Shown here one piece after another: positions 39,018-46,822 of a DNA stretch of 55,651 nucleotides; within the stretch, counting starts at the first letter, position 1; each line of letters starts with the position of its first letter. A program made the position numbers and the translations under genes. Source of the stretch: Gemmatimonadota bacterium (GTDB taxonomy: Bacteria > Gemmatimonadota > Gemmatimonadetes > Longimicrobiales > Gaopeijiaceae); contig JAPPNO010000044.1 in assembly GCA_028873845.1 (NCBI GenBank), positions 1 to 55,651 of the forward strand. Direction: 5' to 3'. Under the pieces are notes generated by a model. That model was not told the origin of the DNA. It made no database searches and saw only the letters and a list, made by a program, of their open reading frames with translations.

Positions 39018-40031
39018 ATGTCTCGCATGGAGCCCGGCAGACCGGCCCTGGAGGTGCGGTTCACCCGCGGGCGCGTCGTCGAGTCGAGACATCGGGTCCA
39101 CGCCGTGGTCGCCGATGGGTCCGGAGAACCCGTCGGCAGCTGGGGCGACGGAGGGTGGATCACCGTACTCCGGTCTGTGGCGAAGCCCTTTCAGGCTCTG
39201 CCGCTGGTAGCCGACGGCGCCGCACACCGCTTTGGCCTCTCGGAGGAGGAGATCGCTCTTTGCTGTGGTTCGCACAATTCGGAGGAAGTCCACATGGAAG
39301 CGGCAGCGTCCATCCTCGCGAAGGCGGGCGTTCCCGCGACGCTTCTCGTCTGTGGGGCGCACGCCCCGCTTCTGGCCGCCCGGCGCGACGAGCTGTCGGC
39401 CGCGGGCACCCCGTGGACGCCCCTGATGTGCAACTGTTCGGGCAAGCACGCCGGCATGCTCGCACTCGCGGCCTTCCACGGCTGGCCGCTGCGGGGGTAC
39501 GAGGGGGCGGACCATCCCCTGCAGCGCCGGATGGGCCGCGAACTGGCGAGCTGGACCGGGGCGGCGCCCGCCGAGATGGTCTGGGAGACAGACGGGTGCG
39601 GTGTCCCGACCTTCGCGATACCGCTGTCAGGTCTGGCCCGCGGCGTGGCCCACCTGGCCGTGGCCGCCCGGAGCGATGGCCCTCCGCGCCGGATCGTGGA
39701 GGCCATGACGCGACACCCGTTCATGGTGGCGGGCACAGGGCGGCTGTGCACACGGCTCATGGAGGAGGAAGGCGGCCGGGTCTTCGCCAAGGTGGGCGCG
39801 GAGGGCGTCTACGTCGCCGGCGACCCGGAGCGGGGACTGGGCGTGGCGCTCAAGGTGGAGGACGGGGCCTGGCGTGCCGCCCCGCCCGCGCTGATGGCGG
39901 TGCTGGACCGGGCCGGTATCCTGTCGGCCGGGGCGAGGGAGGCGTTGGGCGACTTCGCCGAGCCGAGTCTCCGCAACACGCTGGGCGACGAAGTGGGCCG
40001 GGTGTCGGTGGAGGAGTCGCGGTGTTCATAG
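39018..40031 (+). CDS. Rhizobium etli ReAV-type (class 3) L-asparaginase
   Basis: Hydrolyses L-asparagine to aspartate and ammonia; unrelated to the E. coli AnsA/AnsB fold. The 337-residue protein shows Ser53/Lys56 (LRSVAKPFQA), Ser85 (CCGSHNS), Cys140/Lys143 (CNCSGKHAGM) and Cys194 (TDGCGVPTFA). Each is five residues downstream of the catalytic and metal-binding positions I recall for R. etli ReAV (S48, K51, S80, C135, K138, C189). The end overlaps obg by 10 bp. Confidence 0.9.
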   Translation: MSRMEPGRPALEVRFTRGRVVESRHRVHAVVADGSGEPVGSWGDGGWITVLRSVAKPFQALPLVADGAAHRFGLSEEEIALCCGSHNSEEVHMEAAASILAKAGVPATLLVCGAHAPLLAARRDELSAAGTPWTPLMCNCSGKHAGMLALAAFHGWPLRGYEGADHPLQRRMGRELASWTGAAPAEMVWETDGCGVPTFAIPLSGLARGVAHLAVAARSDGPPRRIVEAMTRHPFMVAGTGRLCTRLMEEEGGRVFAKVGAEGVYVAGDPERGLGVALKVEDGAWRAAPPALMAVLDRAGILSAGAREALGDFAEPSLRNTLGDEVGRVSVEESRCS

Positions 40032-41035
40032 ACTCTGTGCGCATCGAGGTGGAGGGCGGGCGGGGCGGCTCGGGGGCGGAGGCGTTCCGCCGCGAGAAGG
40101 GGGTGCCGCGCGGCGGTCCCGCGGGGGGAGACGGGGGGAAGGGGGGCGACGTGATCCTGGTGGCCGACGCCGGGCTGACCACCCTCAGCGACTACCGGTA
40201 CAGGCGGCACCACCGGGCGGAGCGCGGGCGGCACGGCGAGGGTTCGAACCGGACCGGCCGCGGTGGCCGCGATCTGGAGTTGCGGGTGCCGCCTGGCACG
40301 ATTGCGGTGGATGACGGCAGTGGCGCAGTGCTGGGTGAGCTGCTGGCCGCGGAGGACCGGCTGGTGGTGGCGCGGGGTGGGCGGGGAGGCAGGGGGAACG
40401 CACGCTTCGCGTCGGCGACGCACCAGGCGCCGCGCCGCTGGGAGCCGGGGGAAGAGGGACAGCACAGGCTGGTGCGACTCGAACTCAAGCTCATCGCCGA
40501 TATCGGGCTGGTGGGGGAGCCCAACGCAGGCAAGTCCACGCTGCTGGCCCGCGTCAGCCGGGCGCGCCCGAAAATCGCGGACTACCCCTTCACGACGCTT
40601 GTGCCGAACCTGGGCGTTGTGGAGTTGCCCGACTTCCGCTCCTTCGTGATGGCCGACATCCCCGGGATCATCGAGGGGGCGCACGACGGAAAGGGCCTCG
40701 GACACCGCTTCCTGCGCCACATCGAAAGAACCCGGGCCCTGGCGATCCTGCTTCCGGTGGACGACGAAGACCCGGCGGCGGTGCTGGCCGGCCTGCGCGA
40801 CGAGCTGGCGCAGTACTCCGCGCGGCTGGCCGAACTGCCGTTCGCCGTGGTCTTCTCCAAGATGGACCTGCACCCTCCGGAGGCCGGCGACCCGGCGGTG
40901 GAGGCGCCCGCGGCGTGGGGGACCTACCATGTCAGCGCGGTCACGGGCCACGGGTTGGCCGCCCTCCTCGAGGGCTGCTGGCGGCAGTTGCAGGCGGCGC
41001 GGAAGGCCGAAGAAAGCGCAGGGGACGATTGGTAG
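40022..41035 (+). CDS. obg: Obg GTPase (ObgE/CgtA)
   Basis: Ribosome-assembly and stress GTPase. The 337-residue protein has the glycine-rich Obg domain (1-155; GGRGGSGAEAFRREKGVPRGGP), G1 GEPNAGKS (165-172), G3 DIPG and a G4 reading SKMD instead of NKxD. It ends soon after the G domain, lacking the acidic C-terminal tail of E. coli ObgE. GTG 40022 overlaps the asparaginase gene. Confidence 0.96.
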   Translation: MFIDSVRIEVEGGRGGSGAEAFRREKGVPRGGPAGGDGGKGGDVILVADAGLTTLSDYRYRRHHRAERGRHGEGSNRTGRGGRDLELRVPPGTIAVDDGSGAVLGELLAAEDRLVVARGGRGGRGNARFASATHQAPRRWEPGEEGQHRLVRLELKLIADIGLVGEPNAGKSTLLARVSRARPKIADYPFTTLVPNLGVVELPDFRSFVMADIPGIIEGAHDGKGLGHRFLRHIERTRALAILLPVDDEDPAAVLAGLRDELAQYSARLAELPFAVVFSKMDLHPPEAGDPAVEAPAAWGTYHVSAVTGHGLAALLEGCWRQLQAARKAEESAGDDW

Positions 41036-42159
41036 CGCCGGGTTCTTTCGCCGGCCGGAACCGGCGTGAGCGGGGTGTTGACCCGAAGACCGCGGCGGAG
41101 GCGGCGGCCGCCCTGACCCTGCGCGGCCTGCCCGGCGTGGGCCCCGTGCGCTTCGCCCAACTGGTCGATCGCTTTGGCAGCGCCCATGCGGCGCTGGGAG
41201 CAAGCCGCGCCGACTTCGACGAGGTGGCGGGACGCAGGGCCGGAGCGAAGCGCCGGCGCGGGGAACCCGCCCGTTCTGCCGTGCAGTTGGTCGAGCGGTG
41301 CGCCGACGGGGGAATCGCGCCGCTGGTATACGGCACCACCGGGTATCCGCCCGCGCTGAGAGACCTGAACGCACCGCCGTCCATACTCTACGCGCTGGGG
41401 AGGACGGACTTGCTGCGGGACCCGGGCGTCGCGGTCGTCGGGTCGCGGCGGGCGACCGCATACGGCCGCCGCATCGCGCGACAGCTGGGAGCGAGCCTGG
41501 CCGCACAGGGGCGTTGCGTCGTGTCCGGAATGGCCATGGGTGTCGACGCGGCCGCCCATCGCGGTGCGCTTCCCGGGCCCACGGCCGCGGTGCTGGGGTC
41601 GGGGGTGGATGTGGTGTCGCCGCCCCGCAACGCGGCGCTCCACCGCGAGATCCGCGAGAACGGCGTCGTCGTTTCGGAGTACGCCCCCGGGGTGCCGGCC
41701 GAGCCGCACCATTTCCCGGTACGCAACCGCATCATCGCGGCCCTCGCCAGCGACGTCGTGATCGTGGAAGCGTCGCAGCGAAGCGGTGCGCTCATCACGG
41801 CGGGGCATGCCCTCGACCTGGGGCGCGAGGTGCACGCCGTGCCGGGCCCGATCGACCGTCCCACCAGCGAGGGCACGAACCGCCTCATCGCGGACGGCGC
41901 GGGCGTGATCGTCGACGCGGGCCTGCGCGACACCGCCGAGTGCGGTACGCGGCAGCCGGCCGAACCGGAGCTGCGCGAACTCCTGGCCGCGATGCCGCCC
42001 GCGCCGGTCACCGTCGAGGAGGCCGCGCTGGCCGCCGGCCGCCCGGTTGAGGAGGTGGCGACCTCGCTGACCGTGCTCGAGGTCCGCGGCTACCTGACCC
42101 CGACGCGCGATGGGCGGGTGATGAAGACGCCGGGCGGGCACGGGGCGGCCGTATGGTGA
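41029..42159 (+). CDS. dprA: DNA-processing protein DprA
   Basis: Loads RecA on incoming single-stranded DNA in transformation. From TTG 41029 the 376-residue protein has an N-terminal helix-hairpin region (LRGLPGVGPVRFAQL), the Rossmann-like domain with VAVVGSRRATAYGRRIA, VSGMAMGVDAAAHRGAL and FPVRNRIIAALAS, and a C-terminal winged helix. No ATG or GTG precedes the conserved region after obg, so TTG is the likely start; it overlaps obg by 7 bp. Confidence 0.93.
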   Translation: MVAPGSFAGRNRRERGVDPKTAAEAAAALTLRGLPGVGPVRFAQLVDRFGSAHAALGASRADFDEVAGRRAGAKRRRGEPARSAVQLVERCADGGIAPLVYGTTGYPPALRDLNAPPSILYALGRTDLLRDPGVAVVGSRRATAYGRRIARQLGASLAAQGRCVVSGMAMGVDAAAHRGALPGPTAAVLGSGVDVVSPPRNAALHREIRENGVVVSEYAPGVPAEPHHFPVRNRIIAALASDVVIVEASQRSGALITAGHALDLGREVHAVPGPIDRPTSEGTNRLIADGAGVIVDAGLRDTAECGTRQPAEPELRELLAAMPPAPVTVEEAALAAGRPVEEVATSLTVLEVRGYLTPTRDGRVMKTPGGHGAAVW

Positions 42160-43400
42160 CCCGGTCCCCCCCATCCCGCCGGATCACCAACGTGTATGTT
42201 CACGCTCCCTTCTGCGCGCGCCGCTGCTGCTACTGCGACTTCGCGGTCGAGGTGGACCGCAGTCCGGCCGGCTCGCGCTGGCTCGCGGCGATCGGCGCGG
42301 AGCTGGACACGCTGCGCGCGTCGGGCGAAGCGCCGCTGGCTCCGTCGCTCGACACGCTCTACGTGGGGGGTGGCACACCCTCGCTGCTGGAGCCCCGCTT
42401 CATCGCCGGGCTGGCCGGAGTGATCGGACCGGGCCGGGTGGAGAATCCCGAACTGGAGTGGACGGTCGAGGCGAACCCCGAGTCCTTCAGCGAACGCGCG
42501 GCGGAGGTGTGGGCGGGCGGGGGAGTGAACCGGATCTCGTTCGGCGTGCAGAGCTTCGACCCCGGCGCGCTCAACTGGATGGGACGTCTGCACTGCGCCG
42601 CCGACGCCCGGGCGGCCGTGCAACGGGCACGCGCGGCCGGGGTGGCCAACCTGTCGGTTGATCTCATCTTCGGGTTGCCGGACAACGTTTCCCGCTCGTG
42701 GGAGGACGATGTGATGCGGGCGCTCGAGCTGGCGGTGCCGCACATCTCGCTGTACGGCCTTACGGTGGAGAAAGGAACCCCGCTGCACCGCGCCGTGGGC
42801 GAGGGCCGGGCCCCGATGCCCGCCGACGAACGCTACCGGGAGGAATACCTGTACGCGGCCGAGACGCTGACCCGGGCCGGGTACCGCCACTACGAGGTTT
42901 CGAACTTCGCGTTTCCCGGTTTCGCCTCGCGTCACAACCGTGCCTGCTGGAAAGGCGAGCCGTACCTGGGTCTGGGCAACGGCGCCCACAGCTATCACGC
43001 GGGCCGGCGCTGGTGGAACGAGCGTGACTGGGCCGTGTACGCCGAGGGGATCACGAAATCGGGACGGGCCCGGGCTGGTGACGAGGTGCCGAGCGCGGAG
43101 CAGTCCCGGCTCGAGGCCCTCTGGCTGCGCCTGCGGACGGCGGAGGGGCTGAACGATGACCGCCTGAGTGCCGCGGCCCGGCCGGTCTTCCGCCGCTGGG
43201 AGGTGGCAGGCTGGGCCCGCCGCTCCGCCGGACGAACCAGCCTGACGCCTCGCGGCTGGCTCCTTCTGGACGAACTGACCGTCGAACTGGAAACAGCCCT
43301 TGGAGACCCCGGCACGCGACACCGCGGTTCACGCGGCGGTTCGGTTTCTGCGGGCGATTTTGCCGCGCGTGCGCGGCTGCCCGTCCACGGGGGTGCTTGA
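42153..43400 (+). CDS. hemW: radical SAM heme chaperone HemW
   Basis: Heme-binding radical-SAM protein, related to oxygen-independent coproporphyrinogen oxidase. The 415-residue protein has the cluster motif CARRCCYC (Cys21, Cys25, Cys28; Cys26 extra), TLYVGGGTPSLL, RISFGVQSF and LYGLTVEKGTPL. Lack of the extra N-terminal region of true HemN supports HemW. The last 30 or so residues (after GDPGTRH) look like a read-through tail. The ATG overlaps dprA by 7 bp. Confidence 0.93.
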   Translation: MVTRSPPSRRITNVYVHAPFCARRCCYCDFAVEVDRSPAGSRWLAAIGAELDTLRASGEAPLAPSLDTLYVGGGTPSLLEPRFIAGLAGVIGPGRVENPELEWTVEANPESFSERAAEVWAGGGVNRISFGVQSFDPGALNWMGRLHCAADARAAVQRARAAGVANLSVDLIFGLPDNVSRSWEDDVMRALELAVPHISLYGLTVEKGTPLHRAVGEGRAPMPADERYREEYLYAAETLTRAGYRHYEVSNFAFPGFASRHNRACWKGEPYLGLGNGAHSYHAGRRWWNERDWAVYAEGITKSGRARAGDEVPSAEQSRLEALWLRLRTAEGLNDDRLSAAARPVFRRWEVAGWARRSAGRTSLTPRGWLLLDELTVELETALGDPGTRHRGSRGGSVSAGDFAARARLPVHGGA

Positions 43401-43478
43401 CGCGATGGCGTGGATTGGGATTTTCAACGAGTGGCGGACCGCGGCACGGGGAAGCGGTCGTGCCCGTAACGGCGAGAC

Positions 43479-44543
43479 ATGGTGATGGCTTTGCGACAGC
43501 GCACAAAGGGCAGTCCCCTCACCGGGCGCGAGCGCGGCGTGCTCGAAGCGGTCGTGCGCACCTACGTGGAGACGGCCGAGCCCGCCGGCAGCCGCACCCT
43601 GGCCAGGAGGTACAACTTCGGCGTATCGGCGGCCACGATCCGCAACACCATGGCGGATCTGGAGGACGAAGGCTACCTGTCGCATCCCCACACCTCCGCC
43701 GGCCGGGTTCCCACCGATTTGGCCTACCGCTTCTTCGTGGACAAGGTGGTCAAGCCCGAATCGCTGTCCCAGGTGGAGAAATCGCTGATCGAACAGGAGC
43801 TCTCGTCGGGCGATTCCACGTTGGAGCGCATTCTCCGCAGCGCCACGCGCGCGCTGGGCATACTGGTCAACGAGCTGGGCGTCGGTTCCGTGCCGCGGCT
43901 CGACACGGCCTGCCTGGAGAAGATCGACCTGATCCGGGTGTCGTCCAGCAAGGTGCTCATGGTCGTCACCGTGCGGAGCGGAATGGTGCGCACCGTCTAT
44001 GTCGACCTTCCGGGCGACGTCCCCGTCGACGTGCTGAACGGGCTGCAGCGCGTGCTCAACGAGCGCCTTGCCGGCCTGACCTTCGCCGAGATCCGGCGGT
44101 CCTTCGGGGAGCGTTTGCGTGACGCCGTGGAGGACCCCGCCGCCCGTGACATCCTCAACATCTTCGTGGAGTCGAGCGAAGAGTTCTTCGGATCCGGCCC
44201 GGCGCCGCGGGACAGGGTGGTGCTCGGCCGGACCTCGGCGATCGCCGGGCAGCCCGAGTTCGCGAGCAGTGAGCGGCTGAAGGACCTGATCGCGCTGACC
44301 GAACAGAAGGAGCTGCTCGCCAGGGTGCTGGGGAAACGCGTCGCGGGGGGTGGCCCGTATGTTACCATAGGTGGGGAACATGCACCGGAACTCGCCGGGT
44401 TCACGCTCGTCACCTCCGGATACCGGCTCGGCGGGCTCCGCGGCGTCGTGGGCGTCATCGGTCCGACGCGGATGCCCTATGAGAAGGTGATCGCGATCGT
44501 GGACTACACCTCCTCGCTCGTTACGAGCATGCTGGAGCCCTGA
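43479..44543 (+). CDS. hrcA: heat-inducible transcription repressor HrcA
   Basis: Represses chaperone operons by binding CIRCE elements. The 354-residue protein has an N-terminal winged helix (SAATIRNTMADLEDEGYLSHPHTSAGRVPT), a GAF-like core and the C-terminal YRLGGLRGVVGVIGPTRMPYEKV segment. ATG 43479 or, two codons on, 43485. I saw no CIRCE inverted repeat in the 80 bp upstream, so self-regulation through that element is not apparent. dnaJ follows by 22 bp. Confidence 0.95.
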   Translation: MVMALRQRTKGSPLTGRERGVLEAVVRTYVETAEPAGSRTLARRYNFGVSAATIRNTMADLEDEGYLSHPHTSAGRVPTDLAYRFFVDKVVKPESLSQVEKSLIEQELSSGDSTLERILRSATRALGILVNELGVGSVPRLDTACLEKIDLIRVSSSKVLMVVTVRSGMVRTVYVDLPGDVPVDVLNGLQRVLNERLAGLTFAEIRRSFGERLRDAVEDPAARDILNIFVESSEEFFGSGPAPRDRVVLGRTSAIAGQPEFASSERLKDLIALTEQKELLARVLGKRVAGGGPYVTIGGEHAPELAGFTLVTSGYRLGGLRGVVGVIGPTRMPYEKVIAIVDYTSSLVTSMLEP

Positions 44544-44565
44544 CCGGGCCCCGATGAGACGATAG

Positions 44566-45708
44566 ATGGCCGACTACTATGAACTGCTCTGCGTTGCGCG
44601 CGACGCGGGCCAGGAAGACATCAAGAAGGCGTACCGCAAGGTTGCGCTCGAACACCATCCGGATCGAAACGACGGGTCCCGCGAGTCCGAGGAACGCTTC
44701 AAGGAGGTGACGGAAGCGTACGAGGTCCTGAGGGACCCGGCCAAGCGGGCCCGGTACGACCGCTACGGCAAGGAGGGGTTGCGGGGCCAGGGCGGTTTCG
44801 GGGGCGGTTTCGATTTTTCCGACGCGCTGGAGGTCTTCATGCGCGACTTCGGCGGGTTCGGGGGATTCGAGAGCCTGTTCGGGGGCCGGCGTGGGAGCAA
44901 TCGGCCCATGCGCGGCAAGTCGTTGCGCCTCAAGCTGCCCCTCACGCTGCGGGATGTCCGCGCGGGCGTGTCGAGGAAGGTTCGGGTGGCGGTGCTCGAG
45001 ACCTGCGATTCCTGCGGCGGAACCGGCGTGAAGGACGGGGCCCGCCCGTTGCCCTGCGCGACCTGTCAGGGGTCCGGGGAAGAGCGTCGTGTCGAACGCT
45101 CCGTCTTCGGGCAGTTCGTAAGCGTGGCGCCCTGCCGCAGCTGTCGCGGAGAGGGCACCCTCATCACCGACCAGTGCCAGGGGTGCCACGGCGAGGGCCG
45201 CGCGCGGGTCGACCGGCAGATCCAGGTGAACGTTCCGGCGGGCGTGTCGTCGGAGAACTACATCACGCTGCGCGGAGAGGGCAACGTGGGTCCCCGCGGC
45301 GGTCCCCGCGGCGATATCATCGTACTGCTCGAAGTGGCCGCGGACGACCGCTTCACGCGGGACGGCATCGACCTGATTGCCGAGCTTCCGGTCACCTTCA
45401 GCCAGGCCGCGCTGGGAGCCGACCTTTCCGTCCCGACGGTGGACGGGGGCACCACCGAGGTCGAGGTCCCGGCGGGCGTACAGAGCGGGGACGTCATCCG
45501 GGTGCGGGGCGAGGGTCTGCCCGAACTCAACGGACGCCGCAACGGCGACCTCCTCGTGCGCGTCGCCGTGTGGGTGCCGGATCGGCTCGACTCGGAGCAG
45601 GCGCGGCTCATTCGCAAGCTGCGCGAGGTCGAGGATCCCGCTCCCGGGAAGATCGACCGGGAGAGACAGAGAGGTTTCTGGTCCAGGGTCAGAGAGGCGC
45701 TGGGGTAG
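44566..45708 (+). CDS. dnaJ: molecular chaperone DnaJ
   Basis: Hsp40 co-chaperone that stimulates DnaK. The 380-residue protein has a J domain with HPD (31-33), a Gly/Phe-rich region, four zinc-finger repeats ([32 protein letters not shown]) and C-terminal substrate domains ending in a basic helix. All eight zinc cysteines are present, so this is a type I DnaJ rather than CbpA. dnaK and grpE are not in the window. Confidence 0.96.
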   Translation: MADYYELLCVARDAGQEDIKKAYRKVALEHHPDRNDGSRESEERFKEVTEAYEVLRDPAKRARYDRYGKEGLRGQGGFGGGFDFSDALEVFMRDFGGFGGFESLFGGRRGSNRPMRGKSLRLKLPLTLRDVRAGVSRKVRVAVLETCDSCGGTGVKDGARPLPCATCQGSGEERRVERSVFGQFVSVAPCRSCRGEGTLITDQCQGCHGEGRARVDRQIQVNVPAGVSSENYITLRGEGNVGPRGGPRGDIIVLLEVAADDRFTRDGIDLIAELPVTFSQAALGADLSVPTVDGGTTEVEVPAGVQSGDVIRVRGEGLPELNGRRNGDLLVRVAVWVPDRLDSEQARLIRKLREVEDPAPGKIDRERQRGFWSRVREALG

Positions 45709-45751
45709 CGGGTCCGGGGCCGGCCGGGGTCCGCCGGCAGCCCACTGGCCG

Positions 45752-46144
45752 CTACGGACCTGCCAGGCGGCGCGCCTCCTCGGCCCCGATCACCCACCGG
45801 CACACCTGAACCCGCGATTCCGGGTCGATATCGAGGGCCAGCGCGGACAGGCTGTGCCACAGGGATGCCGTCAGAATGGAACTGTCGGGTGCATCGCTCG
45901 CAGCCGTCAGGACGACCCAGCTTTCAACCGGCACGGGATCCCGGCCGTCGTCGAGCGTGTCCAACGCCACTTCGAAGAGCCGCAGGCGGTTGCCGGATTG
46001 TTCGACCAGCCGCCGCAGCTTGTCCGCATTCAACGCAATGACCGGGCGGCGGCGGAGCAACTCGGCCGCGAGTTCGCGTGCCGGCAGTACGCCCGGTCCG
46101 TGCCGGCGCAGGATGTCCACCACGCACTCCGTCAACTGTGTCAA
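45752..46144 (-). CDS. hypothetical protein, possible N-terminal winged helix
   Basis: A 130-residue minus-strand protein. The start TTG (46144-46142) has GAGGA five to six bases upstream on its strand. Residues 1-60 look like a winged-helix fold (LTECVVDILRRHGPGVLPARELAAELLRR then LRRLVEQ); the rest is mixed alpha/beta with SWVVLTAASD. No family is recognised. It faces dnaJ tail to tail. The competing plus-strand frames here lack start signals, so I favour this one. Confidence 0.55.
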   Translation of the reverse strand: MTQLTECVVDILRRHGPGVLPARELAAELLRRRPVIALNADKLRRLVEQSGNRLRLFEVALDTLDDGRDPVPVESWVVLTAASDAPDSSILTASLWHSLSALALDIDPESRVQVCRWVIGAEEARRLAGP

Positions 46145-46364
46145 TGAATCCTCGGCTGGTCCGTGTGGTGAAAGGTGGGTACAACTCTACCCGCCCACCG
46201 CGGCGGCGGATATGGTTGGATGGGACATACTCGCTGATGCGGGCACGGGGGCGGTGATGCCACGTTGATCCGCGCCGGCCGCCGATTGGCCATATTCATC
46301 TTGACACGACGGAACATTGGCTGCCCGTGACGGGCCCGCGGCAGCCGCGACGCACGGAGGACAG

Positions 46365-46808
46365 GTGAAGGCTTCGCTCAAGGAGACGCTGCGGTCGGAC
46401 CTCAACGAATCCAGGCGGGAGAGGGACCGGGAGCGCACCCTGGTCCTGTCCACCGCACTGGCCGAGATCCGCAACCGGGAGATCGAGACGGGTGCGGATC
46501 TGGATGATGAAGGCGTCCGCGCCGTGTTGGCGCGGGCGGTCAAACAGCGCGTGGACGCGGCCGCCCAGATGAGGGAGGGAGGCCGTCCCGAACTCGCCGC
46601 GAGGGAAGAGGATCAGGCGAAGATGCTGCGCGCCTACCTTCGCGCCGAACTCGATGCGGAACGGGTGCGCGAGATCGTGCGGGAACTCATCGCCGGCGGC
46701 GCTGCTCACATGGGAGCCGTTATGTCCGGGCTGATGCCCGAGATTCGTGGACGCTTCGATGGCAAGGCCGCCTCGGCGATCGCCCGGGAGGAGCTGGCCA
46801 ACCGGTGA
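46365..46808 (+). CDS. GatB/YqeY domain-containing protein
   Basis: A 147-residue helical protein of the YqeY family, related to the tail domain of amidotransferase GatB; its role, probably tRNA-linked, is unproven. It opens KASLKETLRSDLNESRRERD and contains REEDQAKMLRAYL and the GAVMSGLMPEIRGRFDGKAAS tail. GTG 46365 follows GGAGGACA, deciding it over an earlier start at 46317. It begins a cluster with mutS2. Confidence 0.9.
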   Translation: MKASLKETLRSDLNESRRERDRERTLVLSTALAEIRNREIETGADLDDEGVRAVLARAVKQRVDAAAQMREGGRPELAAREEDQAKMLRAYLRAELDAERVREIVRELIAGGAAHMGAVMSGLMPEIRGRFDGKAASAIAREELANR

Positions 46809-46822
46809 GGGGCGGGTAGAAG

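Noticed and set aside
45709-46268. Plus-strand coding frames downstream of dnaJ
   Set aside because: They lack ribosome-binding sites and conserved features and oppose a better-supported minus-strand gene.
46265-46306. Promoter before yqeY using TTGACA (46301) or TTGATC with CATATT
   Set aside because: TTGACA has no -10 at usable spacing, and TTGATC to CATATT is 20 bp apart; not convincing.
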